Source of the DNA: Brevundimonas sp.
GTDB lineage: Bacteria; Pseudomonadota; Alphaproteobacteria; Caulobacterales; Caulobacteraceae
Length of the DNA: 64,000 bases
Direction: 5' to 3'
NCBI RefSeq assembly: GCF_027487935.1
Contig: NZ_JAIYCP010000033.1
Location: 111,872 to 175,871 of the forward strand
The notes below the pieces were generated by a model. The model saw only the letters and a list, made by a program, of their open reading frames with translations, was not told the origin of the DNA and did not search any database. Below are positions 9,640 through 19,670 of the stretch, piece by piece. Position 1 is the first letter of the stretch. Each line of letters opens with the position of its first letter. The translations under genes were made by a program, and so were the position numbers.

Positions 9640-11196
9640 ATGAATCGACGGCAACTGGGACTTGGCGCGGCCGTGTCGGCCTTGGTGTCCGCCATCGGAT
9701 TCGCGGCCCGGGCCCAGACCCGTGATTCAGGTGCCGTCGCCTTCTACAACAGTTTCAACGATCAGCTGGATCGCCTGCCCGCAACGCTCCAGCCCGATGT
9801 CAGGGCCTTCTATGAGTTGAACGGCTGGCGCCCGGTCTGGACGCCCGAGCGCCTGCGCATGCTCCAGGCCGCCGCCGGCCGCGCCGAACGCCATGGTCTG
9901 TCACAGGGCGACTATTTCGACTTCGCGGCCCTCGCCGCAGTGCCCGACGCGGCCGATATGCGGACCACAGCCGCAGCCATCGCCTATGGCCGCGTTCTCG
10001 CCGAAGGCCGGGTTCGCCCCGAGACCGTCGAGGACCTCTGGGAGATGCAGAAGAACCGCGTCGATCTGCCAGTCGGGCTGAACGACGCGCTCGCCGGGAA
10101 CCGCCTGCTCGACTGGTTCGAAGGACTGGCACCGACCGACATCGGCTATTCCAACCTCTCCGCCGGCTATGTCCGTTATCGCAAACTGATCCGTGAGGGC
10201 GGCTGGCCGGTCTTCCGCCAGGGGCCAACCATCGAGCCGGGGATGAGCGATGTCCGCATTCCGGCCCTGATCCAGCGACTGGTCGCCGAGGGGGACCTGT
10301 CCGCCGCCGACGGTGCGCGCCTGACCGCCCAGGGCATCGTCTACGGTCCCGAGCTGCAGGCTGCAGTCCGTGGATTCCAGGCCCGCCACGGCCTCCTGGC
10401 AGACGGCCGGATCGGCACCGGCAGCCAGCGTTCGCTCTCGGCCTCGGCAGAAGACCGGGCCCGCCAGATCGCCCTCAACCTCGAACGCCGCCGCTGGCTG
10501 AAGCGCGAGGTGTCTCCCGAGCGGATCGAGGTCAACACCGCGGCCGCCATCATGGTCTACTGGAAGGACGGCCGCCCGGTTCACTCCAACCGTGTCGTCT
10601 GCGGCGCCCCGTCGACCCAGACGCCCAGTCTCGAGAAGCCGTTCGCCTCCGTCGTGGCCAATCCGCCCTGGTATGTGCCCGCATCGATCGCCCGCACCGA
10701 GATCCTGCCGCGCGGCCCCGCCTATCTGGCCAGCCAGAACATGTACATCCAGAACGGCACGGTCATTCAGCGCGCCGGCCCCACCGCTGCCCTCGGCTAT
10801 GTGAAGTTCGAGCTGCGGGACAGCTACGCCATCTTCCTGCACGACACCCCGTCCAAGGCGGCCTTCAACCTGGCCATGCGCCAACGCAGCCATGGCTGCG
10901 TCCGGGTTCAGGACGCCGTCGAGTTCGCCCGCCTGCTTCTGTCGCCCGATCCGACCCTGCTGGCCCAGTTCGACACCGCCCAGGACACGCGTCAGACCCG
11001 ACGCATATCGACGGGCCGCGAGATCAGCGTCCGCCTGCTGTACTGGACCGCCTTCGTCGACGGCCAGGGCCGCGTCGCCTTCCGTGAGGATGTCTATGAG
11101 CGGGACGCCAGACTCGCCGAAGCCCTCGGCATCGCCATCAGCCTGCCGCGACCGGTCAATGACGGGGCGCGGGTGGCGAACGACGTCGGGCCGTAG
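9640..11196 (+). CDS. L,D-transpeptidase (YcbB/ErfK-type) with peptidoglycan-binding domain
   Basis: Signal peptide; PG-binding ELQAAVRGFQARHGLLADGRIGTGS; catalytic SHGCVRVQDAVEFA. Confidence 0.9.
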   Translation: MNRRQLGLGAAVSALVSAIGFAARAQTRDSGAVAFYNSFNDQLDRLPATLQPDVRAFYELNGWRPVWTPERLRMLQAAAGRAERHGLSQGDYFDFAALAAVPDAADMRTTAAAIAYGRVLAEGRVRPETVEDLWEMQKNRVDLPVGLNDALAGNRLLDWFEGLAPTDIGYSNLSAGYVRYRKLIREGGWPVFRQGPTIEPGMSDVRIPALIQRLVAEGDLSAADGARLTAQGIVYGPELQAAVRGFQARHGLLADGRIGTGSQRSLSASAEDRARQIALNLERRRWLKREVSPERIEVNTAAAIMVYWKDGRPVHSNRVVCGAPSTQTPSLEKPFASVVANPPWYVPASIARTEILPRGPAYLASQNMYIQNGTVIQRAGPTAALGYVKFELRDSYAIFLHDTPSKAAFNLAMRQRSHGCVRVQDAVEFARLLLSPDPTLLAQFDTAQDTRQTRRISTGREISVRLLYWTAFVDGQGRVAFREDVYERDARLAEALGIAISLPRPVNDGARVANDVGP

Positions 11197-11199
11197 GGC

Positions 11200-11733
11200 C
11201 TAGATCCGGAAAGCCGCCGTCAGCCGATCCAGCTGGCTCCGCACCGGATTGACCGCGTCCTCTTCCGTCACATCCAGATACATGCGGCGGTCCAGATGCA
11301 GGACCCGGTCATACAGCTTCTCGGTACGGACCAGGTATTCGACCAGGGCGATCGGCAACTCCGGGTGGCTCGCTTCGGTCGCCGTCGTGCGGTCGGCAAG
11401 GCGATAGCGTGAATCGCAGGCGCCTTCGGCCGTCATGTCGCCCTCACGCACGGCCCGCTGCACCAGCAGCCACGAGGCGATCTGCATCAGCCGCGTGGTG
11501 AGTTTCATGCTCTCGCCTGCGTAAAGCAGCGCGGTGGAACGCGACAACAGCTTGGATTCCCGGCGACCGTCACCGTCGAGATAGGAGGCCGTCTCTTCAA
11601 CCAGCTCCATCCCTTCCTGGAAGGTGCGGTCGAACAGTTCCGAACGCGCAAAATCGTCCACGACCGCAGCACGGCTGCGGCCTGTTGGCGAAAGCGGGGT
11701 GGCGTCAACAGACATGGATTCAACCAGACTCAC
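11200..11733 (-). CDS. rcdA: DUF1465 family protein, RcdA-like ClpXP adaptor for CtrA degradation
   Basis: ELFDRTFQEGMELVEETASYLDGDGR...MKLTTRLMQIASWLLVQRAVREG matches the RcdA/DUF1465 family. Confidence 0.8.
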   Translation of the reverse strand: MSLVESMSVDATPLSPTGRSRAAVVDDFARSELFDRTFQEGMELVEETASYLDGDGRRESKLLSRSTALLYAGESMKLTTRLMQIASWLLVQRAVREGDMTAEGACDSRYRLADRTTATEASHPELPIALVEYLVRTEKLYDRVLHLDRRMYLDVTEEDAVNPVRSQLDRLTAAFRI

Positions 11734-11822
11734 GGGACAGGCGTATCCCTATCACGACCGGCACGGCATGGCGCGGACCGTCCACGGTGTGCAACGGCCA
11801 TGCCACACGCCGGCCGACAGGG

Positions 11823-12026
11823 TTAAGAGCGGAAATTGAACATGGCATCAGCCGCATTGCGTTGCGAAGACTTGCCCTCGATGGCGGCCCGGGAGCGCTC
11901 AATCTCGGCCTGCAGCCCGGCGATCCGTTGCTGCAGGTCCTCGACGGAATAACCGTCCAGGTCCTCGCGCGTCAGGGCCACCAAAGGTGCGCCGCGCGCC
12001 GCACGGGGCTCCAGATCCTCGAACAT
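11823..12026 (-). CDS. DUF1192 family protein
   Basis: MFEDLEPRAARGAPLVALTREDLDGYSVEDLQQRIAGLQAEIERSRAAIEGK. Confidence 0.85.
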   Translation of the reverse strand: MFEDLEPRAARGAPLVALTREDLDGYSVEDLQQRIAGLQAEIERSRAAIEGKSSQRNAADAMFNFRS

Positions 12027-12108
12027 CACAGCCTCCTCGTGGTCATTCGTCACGCAACGCCCTATTTCAACGCCCGGATACGGACGATTGCAAGAACGGG
12101 ACAGGCGA

Positions 12109-13080
12109 ATGCGCATAGTCGAGATCACCGGCGGTTCCGGTCCGGCCGGCGCACTGGTTCCGGGCGAACGCCCCGATCCGGTCGCCGGTCCGGGCCAGAT
12201 CCGCATCCGCGTGCACGCAGCCGGGGTCAACCGGCCTGACATCCTGCAGCGCATGGGCTTCTATCCGGCACCGGCGGGTGCGTCGGACATCCTGGGACTG
12301 GAGGTCGCCGGCGAGGTCGATCAACTCGGCGACGGCGTAAGCCGCTGGAAGGTCGGAGACCGCGTCTGTGCGCTTCTGGGCGGGGGCGGCTATGCGGAAT
12401 TCGCCCTGGTGGATGCCCGCCACGCCCTGCCCCTGCCCTCCGACCTTGATTTCATCGCGGCGGCGGGGCTGCCCGAAACGCTCTGCACCGTCTTTGCCAA
12501 TGTCTTTGAATCCGGCTCACTGAAGGCGGGGGAAACCCTGCTCATCCACGGTGCCACCAGCGGTATCGGGGTCACTGCGATACAGATGGCAAGGGCGGCC
12601 GGCGCCAGGGTCATCGCCACCTCCCGGGGGGCCGCCAAGGCCGGGGCGGCACGCCGTCTCGGCGCCGACCTCAGCCTCGACGCCACCGCAGATGACATGG
12701 AGGCGGCGATCCGGACGTTCGGGGGCGCGGACGTCGTCCTGGACATGGTCGGGGCCGACTATGCCGTTCTTAACCAGGCCACCCTGAACCCCTTCGGCCG
12801 CTGGGTAGTCATCGCCACCCAGTCAGGTGCCCTGGCCCAGGTCGACCTGGCAAGGCTGATGATGAAACGGATCATCCTGACCGGCTCCACCCTTCGCCCC
12901 CGGTCGGCTGACGAAAAGGCCAGACTGATCGCTGCGGTCGAAGCCACGGCCTGGCCATGGGTTGCGTCCGGCGCGGTCCGGCCGCCGGTTGAGGCGACCT
13001 TTCCGCTCGATCAGGCATCGGCCGCCCACCTCCGGCTGGAGGCGGGCGGCCATGTCGGCAAGATCGTGCTGACGGTCTGA
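12109..13080 (+). CDS. NAD(P)H-quinone oxidoreductase, zinc-independent MDR family (PIG3 type)
   Basis: GVNRPDILQRMGFYPAPAGASDILGLEVAGEV...LLIHGATSGIGVTAIQMARAAGARVIAT. Confidence 0.9.
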   Translation: MRIVEITGGSGPAGALVPGERPDPVAGPGQIRIRVHAAGVNRPDILQRMGFYPAPAGASDILGLEVAGEVDQLGDGVSRWKVGDRVCALLGGGGYAEFALVDARHALPLPSDLDFIAAAGLPETLCTVFANVFESGSLKAGETLLIHGATSGIGVTAIQMARAAGARVIATSRGAAKAGAARRLGADLSLDATADDMEAAIRTFGGADVVLDMVGADYAVLNQATLNPFGRWVVIATQSGALAQVDLARLMMKRIILTGSTLRPRSADEKARLIAAVEATAWPWVASGAVRPPVEATFPLDQASAAHLRLEAGGHVGKIVLTV

Positions 13081-13083
13081 GAC

Positions 13084-13719
13084 CTACCAGCGACCGCCGC
13101 CCCGAACCGGACGCAGCGACGAGATGCGGTCGTTCATGCCCCAGCGCTGCAGGTTGCGAACGTCGCCGCGGAAAGTCTGGCAGAACCCGCGATAGTAGGC
13201 GTCGGTGCAGGCTTCCCACTCACCCTGGAACCGCATCGAACTGATGGCGTCGTTGAAGCCCGTATTGGCCAGGTTCGGCATCTCATTGTCGAACCGGAAG
13301 CTGGGGCCGCGGTATTCGGAGTCGCGGAAGATGGTCACAGAGTTTCGCCCGCCGCCGCCCCAACCGCCGCCACCACCACCGCCCCAGCCGCCGCCGCCGC
13401 CACCGCCACCGCCACCGCCACCGCCACCGCCACCGCGGTCTTCAAACTCACCGCGGTTCGGGCCGCAAACCAGCAGCCCGTCGTTGTTGCGAATCTCAAA
13501 ATCGGTGCAGCGGTTCAGCTCGATCGAGGTTTCGCGAATGTTGCCGCGGTTGTTTCGGCAATCGGCATAAAGCCGGCCCCGGTTCACATATTCACCACTG
13601 CAGCTGTCGCGATAGTCACCGCGCGGGGCACCCCGCTCGGGACCGCCGGGGATCTGCGGAGCGAACTCCTGCCCGGCACCTGTAACGACCGCAGCGGCGG
13701 CCAGCATTTCGATCAGCAT
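13084..13719 (-). CDS. Secreted protein: CVNH-like domain, poly-Gly linker, beta/gamma-crystallin-like domain
   Basis: DSCSGEYVNRGRLYADCRNNRGNIRETSIELNRCTDFEIRNNDGLLVC; G-rich tract; SVTIFRDSEYRGPSFRFDNEMPNLANTGFNDAISSMRF. Confidence 0.8.
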   Translation of the reverse strand: MLIEMLAAAAVVTGAGQEFAPQIPGGPERGAPRGDYRDSCSGEYVNRGRLYADCRNNRGNIRETSIELNRCTDFEIRNNDGLLVCGPNRGEFEDRGGGGGGGGGGGGGGGGWGGGGGGGWGGGGRNSVTIFRDSEYRGPSFRFDNEMPNLANTGFNDAISSMRFQGEWEACTDAYYRGFCQTFRGDVRNLQRWGMNDRISSLRPVRGGGRW

Positions 13720-13936
13720 GGCAGTTCCTCCCGTGTATTCGATCCCGACGCACAACGCGTCTGTGAGGGGACTGTTGCAATGGCTGGATGAACCTCGGCT
13801 GTATGCGTTTGTCGGGTTCCGTTTTCTTTTCCGGCGAATGGGACTATATCGCGGTCAACAACGCCCGGTCGAAAGGCCGGGCGCCGTCGTATCCAGAGCC
13901 CGGTTTTCGGGCTCAAACAAGAACCGGAATGCCCCC

Positions 13937-14608
13937 ATGACCGACATCCTGATGCCCAAGGCCACCGCGGTCTGGCTGGTCGACAACACCTCCCTGACCT
14001 TCGAGCAGATCGCCGACTTCTGTGGTCTTCATCCGCTGGAAGTGCGCGGTATCGCCGATGGCGATGTGGCCCGGGACATCCGCGGTGCCGATCCGCTGGT
14101 CAATGGCCAGCTGACCCGCGAGGAACTGGACAAGGCCCAGAATGACGACACCTATCGCATGCAGGCCGTCGTCAGCCGCCACGCCGAACTGCTGAAGGTG
14201 CACAAGGCACCGCCGAAATACACGCCGGTCTCGCGCCGCCAGGACCGCCCGGACGCCATCATGTGGTTCGTTCGCAACCACCCCGAGGTGACCGACGCCC
14301 AGATCGCCAAGATGCTCGGCACCACCAAATCGACCATCGAGAGCGTGCGGAACCGCACCCACTGGAACAGCCCGAACATCAAGCCGGTCGATCCCGTGAC
14401 GCTCGGCCTGGTCGGCCAGCTGGCCCTGGACGAACTGGTCCGCAAGGCTGCCGAAAAGAAGGCGAAGGACGACGCCAAAAAGGGCGGCGCCACCCTCCAG
14501 GCCGTCGACGCCCCGGCCGAGCCGGTCGAGGAGGAATTCGTGCCGGAAGCCCGCGAACGCCGCGGTGCCGAACCGACCGCCGCCTCGGTGTTCGGCTCCA
14601 GGGACTGA
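13937..14608 (+). CDS. DUF1013 family protein, TrcR-like cell-cycle transcriptional regulator
   Basis: MTDILMPKATAVWLVDNTSLTFEQIADFCGLHPLEVRGIADGDVA... whole-length DUF1013 pattern with HTH. Confidence 0.85.
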   Translation: MTDILMPKATAVWLVDNTSLTFEQIADFCGLHPLEVRGIADGDVARDIRGADPLVNGQLTREELDKAQNDDTYRMQAVVSRHAELLKVHKAPPKYTPVSRRQDRPDAIMWFVRNHPEVTDAQIAKMLGTTKSTIESVRNRTHWNSPNIKPVDPVTLGLVGQLALDELVRKAAEKKAKDDAKKGGATLQAVDAPAEPVEEEFVPEARERRGAEPTAASVFGSRD

Positions 14609-14640
14609 GCATTCCTCCCCCACCGGGGGAGGAACAAAAA

Positions 14641-14666
14641 CGGCCCCGGGATCGCTCCCGGGGCCG
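14641..14666 (+). terminator. Probable terminator hairpin
   Basis: CGGCCCCGGGATCGCTCCCGGGGCCG just downstream of the DUF1013 gene; weak T-tract. Confidence 0.55.
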
Positions 14667-14688
14667 TCGTCATTTCGGGAGGCTGCCG

Positions 14689-14862
14689 CTAGCCGGTGCG
14701 GGCCTCCAGACTGGTGATCTGTTCCTTGAGCCGGAGCTTTTGCTGCTTGAGCTCCCTCACGCGAAGCGAGTCCGTTGCCGGGTGAGTGGTCTCCCGCCGG
14801 ATGGTTTCATCCAGGCTGCGGTGACGGTTTCCCAGTTCGCGGATACGAGCTTCGATGGTCAT
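14689..14862 (-). CDS. YdcH/DUF465 family protein
   Basis: MTIEARIRELGNRHRSLDETIRRETTHPATDSLRVRELKQQKLRLKEQI. Confidence 0.85.
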   Translation of the reverse strand: MTIEARIRELGNRHRSLDETIRRETTHPATDSLRVRELKQQKLRLKEQITSLEARTG

Positions 14863-14978
14863 GGCTTGCGCCTCCATGTCTAAGGGACCACTAGATTGAG
14901 CGCCCGGCTTGCCCGGCTGTAGAATCACATTCCGGTGAGCCGCCGGACGTCCGCACACGGACCACCCTGGAGCCCCAA

Positions 14979-15605
14979 TTGGCCGAAGCTGTGAACGGAG
15001 CCGCACGGAACCCTTCCGAAAGCGCTCCACAGAGACTGATCGTCGGAATTTCCGGAGCATCCGGCGTCACTTACGGCGTCCGGGTGCTGGATGCCCTGCG
15101 CGAGCTGGGCGTCGAGAGCCACCTTGTGGTCACCCGCGCCGCCCTGCTGACCTTGTCTCAGGAGACCGAACTGTCGGCCGACGACCTGCTCGGCCGCGCC
15201 GACGTGTCGCACAGGCTCAACGACGTCGGGGCGACGATCGCCTCGGGCTCGTTCCGGACCATGGGCATGATCATCGCGCCCTGTTCGGTCCGCACCATGA
15301 GCGAGATTGCCACCGGCGTGACCTCGACCCTGCTGACCCGGGCGGCCGATGTGGTGCTGAAGGAGCGCCGTCCGCTGGTCCTGATGGTCCGCGAGACGCC
15401 CCTGCATCTCGGCCATCTGCGCACCATGACCGCCCTGGCCGAGATGGGCGCGATCATCGCCCCGCCCCTGCCCGCCTTCTATTCGAAGCCCGCCTCGATC
15501 GCCGAGATGGTCGACCAGTCCGTCGGTCGCGCCCTCGACCTGTTCGGCCTCGACTGGTCCGCCGTCCGGCGCTGGGATGGCCTCAAGGGACCCTCGGCCG
15601 AATGA
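14979..15605 (+). CDS. ubiX: UbiX family flavin prenyltransferase
   Basis: RLIVGISGASGVTYGVRVLDALRE...GSFRTMGMIIAPCSVRTMSEIATGV...VLMVRETPLHLGHLRTMTALAEMGAIIAPPLPAFY. Confidence 0.95.
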   Translation: MAEAVNGAARNPSESAPQRLIVGISGASGVTYGVRVLDALRELGVESHLVVTRAALLTLSQETELSADDLLGRADVSHRLNDVGATIASGSFRTMGMIIAPCSVRTMSEIATGVTSTLLTRAADVVLKERRPLVLMVRETPLHLGHLRTMTALAEMGAIIAPPLPAFYSKPASIAEMVDQSVGRALDLFGLDWSAVRRWDGLKGPSAE

Positions 15606-16066
15606 GCCTTTGGGACTGGGCGCTGACGGCCTATGCCGCCGAAGGGGTCGCCGACGCCTGCCTGGAGCTGCAGGACGCCGCCGGCCAGAACATACCCCTG
15701 CTGCTCTGGGCCGCCTGGTGCGCCCATACGGGGCGCACGCTGGACGAGGACGCCCTGGAAGCCGCCGGCGACACCGCCCGCGCCTGGCAGGAGACCGCCA
15801 TTGGCCCGCTGCGTGCCGTGCGCCGGGCCCTGAAGGCCCGCGCGCCTGACCTCGACGACACCGATCGCGAAGCCGTCCGGGCCCAGGTCAAGGCGGTGGA
15901 GCTGGAGGCCGAGCGCCGCCTGCTGATCGCGCTCGAAAAACTCTCCCCCGCCCCCAGCGGCCTGTCGCAGCCGCCGATCAACGCCATGGTGGCAGCGGCC
16001 CGGGTCTGGTCGCCGATGACCCCGCGCGCCGGACTGGTCCGGCTCGCGGACCGCCTTCCGGCCTGA
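15602..16066 (+). CDS. TIGR02444/DUF2390 family protein
   Basis: LWDWALTAYAAEGVADACLELQDAAGQNIPLLLWAAWCA. Confidence 0.85.
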   Translation: MSLWDWALTAYAAEGVADACLELQDAAGQNIPLLLWAAWCAHTGRTLDEDALEAAGDTARAWQETAIGPLRAVRRALKARAPDLDDTDREAVRAQVKAVELEAERRLLIALEKLSPAPSGLSQPPINAMVAAARVWSPMTPRAGLVRLADRLPA

Positions 16067-16102
16067 CGCAACGCACAGTATGATGTTCCGACAGGGCCCG
16101 AC

Positions 16103-16327
16103 ATGAACGACGACGAACCTTTTCTGAGCGAGGAAGAGCTGGCGATGCACGCCCGGCTCAAGGCGCTTCAGCTCGAGCACGCCGATCTCGATGCCTCGAT
16201 CGAGGCGCTCGGCCTCATGCCCGTGCCGGATCAGCTGATGATTGCGCGGCTGAAGCGGAAAAAGCTGCTGCTTCGGGACGAGATTTCAAAGATCGAGGCT
16301 CGTATCCTCCCCGACATCATCGCCTGA
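16103..16327 (+). CDS. YdcH/DUF465 family protein
   Basis: LKALQLEHADLDASIEALGLMPVPDQLMIARLKRKKLLLRDEISKIE. Confidence 0.8.
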   Translation: MNDDEPFLSEEELAMHARLKALQLEHADLDASIEALGLMPVPDQLMIARLKRKKLLLRDEISKIEARILPDIIA

Positions 16328-16335
16328 CAGCGGCC

Positions 16336-17022
16336 TCAGCGCCCCTTCTTGCGAACCCACATGGCCGCGTCGGCCTCGGCCAGCCAGACCTCGGGATCGG
16401 TTTGGGCAGCAAAGGCCCGGACGCCGAACGAACCGCCCAGCGAGGCCTTGGCCCCGGCCCAGACGAAACCGTCCACTTCCAGGGCCGTCGCCAGTCTCTG
16501 GGCCTTGTCCCGGCCTTCCTCGACGCCGGCATTCAGCATCAACAGCCCGAACTCGTCGCCGCCCAGCCGACCGACGGCGTCCGATTCGCGCAGATTGGCG
16601 CGCAACAGCTCGGCCACCTGCACCAGGGCGGCATCACCCGCCGCATGGCCGAGGGTGTCATTGACCGTCTTGAAGCCGTCGAGATCCAGATAGAGCAGCA
16701 CCGCCGGCACCTGATGGCGCTGGCAGAAGGCCATGGCGCTGCGCAGGGCCGAGACGAAGCCACGCCGGTTCAACGCCGGCGTCAGCACATCGTGATCCGC
16801 TGCGGCCTCAGCCGCCTCGGCCCGCAGGCGCAGGGCCTCGACCTCGGCGCGCAGGCGCTCGATCTCGGCGTGGGGGTCGGTAACGGCCGCGTCAGTCACG
16901 AGCGATAGGGGCTCCCCGGCCGACGACTCAATACGCCGGACCACCAATGAGCCTAACGCCGTCGGTTGCGGGCGCAACGCGAGTCCTGTATCGCGCCGCT
17001 TTCCCGCGAAAAGGGCGCGCAT
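16336..17022 (-). CDS. GGDEF domain protein, diguanylate cyclase (start uncertain)
   Basis: [15 protein letters not shown]...[22 protein letters not shown]...[13 protein letters not shown]. Confidence 0.88.
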   Translation of the reverse strand: MRALFAGKRRDTGLALRPQPTALGSLVVRRIESSAGEPLSLVTDAAVTDPHAEIERLRAEVEALRLRAEAAEAAADHDVLTPALNRRGFVSALRSAMAFCQRHQVPAVLLYLDLDGFKTVNDTLGHAAGDAALVQVAELLRANLRESDAVGRLGGDEFGLLMLNAGVEEGRDKAQRLATALEVDGFVWAGAKASLGGSFGVRAFAAQTDPEVWLAEADAAMWVRKKGR

Positions 17023-17024
17023 CG

Positions 17025-17516
17025 ATGGCGACCGAGACTCCCCCCGTGGCGATCATCATGGGCAGCCGCTCGGACTGGCCGACGATGAAACACGCCGCCG
17101 ATGCCCTCGACCGGCTGGGTGTCGCCTGGGAGGCTCGCGTGGTCAGCGCCCACCGCACGCCCAAACGCCTGTTCGACTTCGCCACCGGCGCCCGCGCCGC
17201 GGGCTTCAAGGTCATCATCGCCGGTGCGGGCGGTGCAGCCCACCTGCCCGGCATGGCCGCCTCCATGACCGAACTGCCGGTGCTCGGCGTGCCGGTGGAA
17301 TCGAAGGCGCTCAAGGGCATGGACAGCCTGCTGTCGATCGCCCAGATGCCCGGCGGCGTCCCCGTCGCCACCTTGGCCATCGGCGAGCCCGGCGCGAAGA
17401 ACGCCGGCATTCTCGCGGCCCAGATCCTCGCCCTTTCGGACCCGATCCTGGCCGGACGCCTGACCGCCTTCCGCGAGGCCCAGACCGAGGCCGTGCACGA
17501 AACGGTCGAGGACTGA
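17025..17516 (+). CDS. purE: 5-(carboxyamino)imidazole ribonucleotide mutase
   Basis: [26 protein letters not shown]...[14 protein letters not shown]...[14 protein letters not shown]. Confidence 0.96.
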   Translation: MATETPPVAIIMGSRSDWPTMKHAADALDRLGVAWEARVVSAHRTPKRLFDFATGARAAGFKVIIAGAGGAAHLPGMAASMTELPVLGVPVESKALKGMDSLLSIAQMPGGVPVATLAIGEPGAKNAGILAAQILALSDPILAGRLTAFREAQTEAVHETVED

Positions 17517-18608
17517 GTGACCGACGCCGTATCCCCCCTGCCCCTGCCGCCCGGTTCGACCCTCGGCATCCTCGGCGGCGGCCAGCTGGGCCGGATGCTG
17601 AGTCAGGCCGCCTCGCGCCTCGGCTTCAATGTCGTCATCCTCGACCCGGAGGAGAACAGCCCCGCCGGGCGCGTGTCCCAGGGCCAGATCGTCGCCGCCT
17701 ATGACAATCCCACCGCCCTGACCGTGCTCGGCCGGACCTGCCAGGCGGTGACCTTCGAGTTCGAGAACGTCCCCGCCGGCTCGGTCGAACGCCTGATCGA
17801 GGGCGGCGCGGTCGTCGCACCCGGCCCCCGGGCCCTCGCGGTGGCGCAGGATCGCGTCGAGGAGAAGACCTTCCTCAACAGCGTCGGGGCCACGACCGTT
17901 GCCTTTGCGGTCATCGACAGCCTCGAGGACCTTCGCCACGCCGTCGACCGGATGGGCGTCCCGGCCCTGCTCAAGACCCGCCGCGAGGGCTATGACGGCA
18001 AGGGCCAGGTCTGGATCAAGACCGCCGCCGATGTGGCCAAGGCATGGAAGACCATCGGCGGCCGCCCCGCCATCCTCGAGGCCCGGGCCGCATTCGAGCG
18101 CGAACTGTCGGTGATCTGCGCCCGCGGCCGCGACGGTGCCGTCGCCGTCTATCCGCTGGGTGAGAACGTCCACAAGGGCGGCGTCCTCAAGACGACCATC
18201 GCGCCCGCAAAGGTCGATGCCCGGACCGAGGCCCGCGCCCACGCCATCGCCGTCGCCATCCTCGAAGGGCTGGACTATGTCGGGGTGATCGGCATCGAAC
18301 TGTTCGACCTCGGCAGCGGCCTGCTGCTGGTCAATGAGATCGCGCCGCGCGTCCACAACACCGGTCACTGGACCCAGGACGGCTGCGTCTGCGACCAGTT
18401 CGAACAGCATATCCGCGCCCTCGCCGGCTGGCCGCTGGGCCCGACCACCGCCCACGCCCGGGTCGAGATGACCAATCTGCTGGGCGACGACGTCAACAAA
18501 TGGGACGCCCTGTCCGCCAAACCCGACGCTCGCCTGCACCTCTACGGCAAGGCCGAAGCCCGCAAGGGCCGCAAGATGGGCCATGTGAACCGGGTGAAGG
18601 GGCTCTAA
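17517..18608 (+). CDS. purK: 5-(carboxyamino)imidazole ribonucleotide synthase
   Basis: GSTLGILGGGQLGRMLSQAASRLGF...LLVNEIAPRVHNTGHWTQDGC. Confidence 0.96.
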   Translation: MTDAVSPLPLPPGSTLGILGGGQLGRMLSQAASRLGFNVVILDPEENSPAGRVSQGQIVAAYDNPTALTVLGRTCQAVTFEFENVPAGSVERLIEGGAVVAPGPRALAVAQDRVEEKTFLNSVGATTVAFAVIDSLEDLRHAVDRMGVPALLKTRREGYDGKGQVWIKTAADVAKAWKTIGGRPAILEARAAFERELSVICARGRDGAVAVYPLGENVHKGGVLKTTIAPAKVDARTEARAHAIAVAILEGLDYVGVIGIELFDLGSGLLLVNEIAPRVHNTGHWTQDGCVCDQFEQHIRALAGWPLGPTTAHARVEMTNLLGDDVNKWDALSAKPDARLHLYGKAEARKGRKMGHVNRVKGL

Positions 18609-18625
18609 CGCGCCCTCATGCTTTC

Positions 18626-18794
18626 GTCATTCCGGGCGAAGCGCAGCGAAGACCCGGAACCCAGCGGCGCGCGTGAGCGCGAAACTGTCGGGAGCACTGG
18701 TGTTTGAAAAAGCAAACAGTGGTGTTTCGCCGCCGTCGCGGCGCCGCTGGGTTCCGGGTCTCCGAGCCGCTGCGCGCCTCTCCGCCCGGAATGA
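18626..18794. repeat. Dispersed palindromic element, copy A
   Basis: Ends GTCATTCCGGGCG / CGCCCGGAATGAC; internal 31-bp segment is the exact reverse complement of one in copy B. Confidence 0.8.
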
Positions 18795-18800
18795 CGATAG

Positions 18801-19481
18801 CTACTGAGGAACCTTCGCCCCGTACCGCATCCGGCTCAGCATATCCGTGACCGTCTTCAGCGGCGCATCGAAATCCTTGCCCGCCTTCCATTTCTCGAAG
18901 GCCATGACGTTCTCGATCCGGGCGGCGACGAACGCCTCCGCCGCCTCGCGGCCGTCGAACCAGCGCATGGTCAGGGCCGGGATCAGGATGCCCGACAGGA
19001 TCGCCCGCTTGGAATAGTGGTTCCAGTCCGTCGCCGTGTCCCCGGCCCAGTGCCAAAGGTGGTCGGCGCTCCCCCAGGCCAGCTTCAGCCCCAGGTCGGC
19101 GTTCATCGGCAGGGCCAGGAAGGCGGCGCAGCGCCGCGTGGCCTCCAGATCGGCCGCCCCCGCCTCCATCCGCGCCGATACGGCCGCCGCGATCCGCTCC
19201 CGAATCTTCAGAGCCCCGGCATCGACCTCGCCCAGCGCCGCCAGCGCCCGGTCGTCATGCCGCCGCGACAGCAGGGCCGCCAGGTCGCGAGCGCCATTGG
19301 GCAGCAGCAGTTCCTCATCCCCCCGCGACAGGCCGCAGGCCTCACAGGCGGCGCGCACCAGGCCGCTGTTCCAGCCCAGCCGGGGCGCGAGACCCAGGGC
19401 GGCGTCCAGAACGGTCTGTTCCATGCGGTCGGCCCAGTCTCCCCCGGGCGTCTCGTTCGACAGGTGTGGCGCATCGGTCAT
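18801..19481 (-). CDS. COQ9 family protein
   Basis: LGWNSGLVRAACEACGLSRGDEELLLPNGARDLA...LKLAWGSADHLWHWAGDTATDWNHYSKRAILSGI. Confidence 0.9.
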   Translation of the reverse strand: MTDAPHLSNETPGGDWADRMEQTVLDAALGLAPRLGWNSGLVRAACEACGLSRGDEELLLPNGARDLAALLSRRHDDRALAALGEVDAGALKIRERIAAAVSARMEAGAADLEATRRCAAFLALPMNADLGLKLAWGSADHLWHWAGDTATDWNHYSKRAILSGILIPALTMRWFDGREAAEAFVAARIENVMAFEKWKAGKDFDAPLKTVTDMLSRMRYGAKVPQ

Positions 19482-19670
19482 GGCGGCAGCATATCCCCGT
19501 CCGGCGGGCGTTTCGAGGCCTGAGATAGACGCGCGACGATCTGGACAGGCAGGGGGCGAACGTGTATCAGCCCGCCTTCATCCGCAGACCCCGTCTGCCG
19601 GACCGAGATTTTATTTGTCTGCCCGTCTCCCTTTCGAGGTGCGCGGCGGGCGGCCAAAGGAGAGTTCAAC

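Noticed and set aside
13350-13437. Possible CRISPR-like short repeat array
   Set aside because: It is a simple hexanucleotide coding a poly-Gly tract, with no spacers
16953-18584. 543-aa minus-strand ORF
   Set aside because: Antisense to purE and purK; shadow frame
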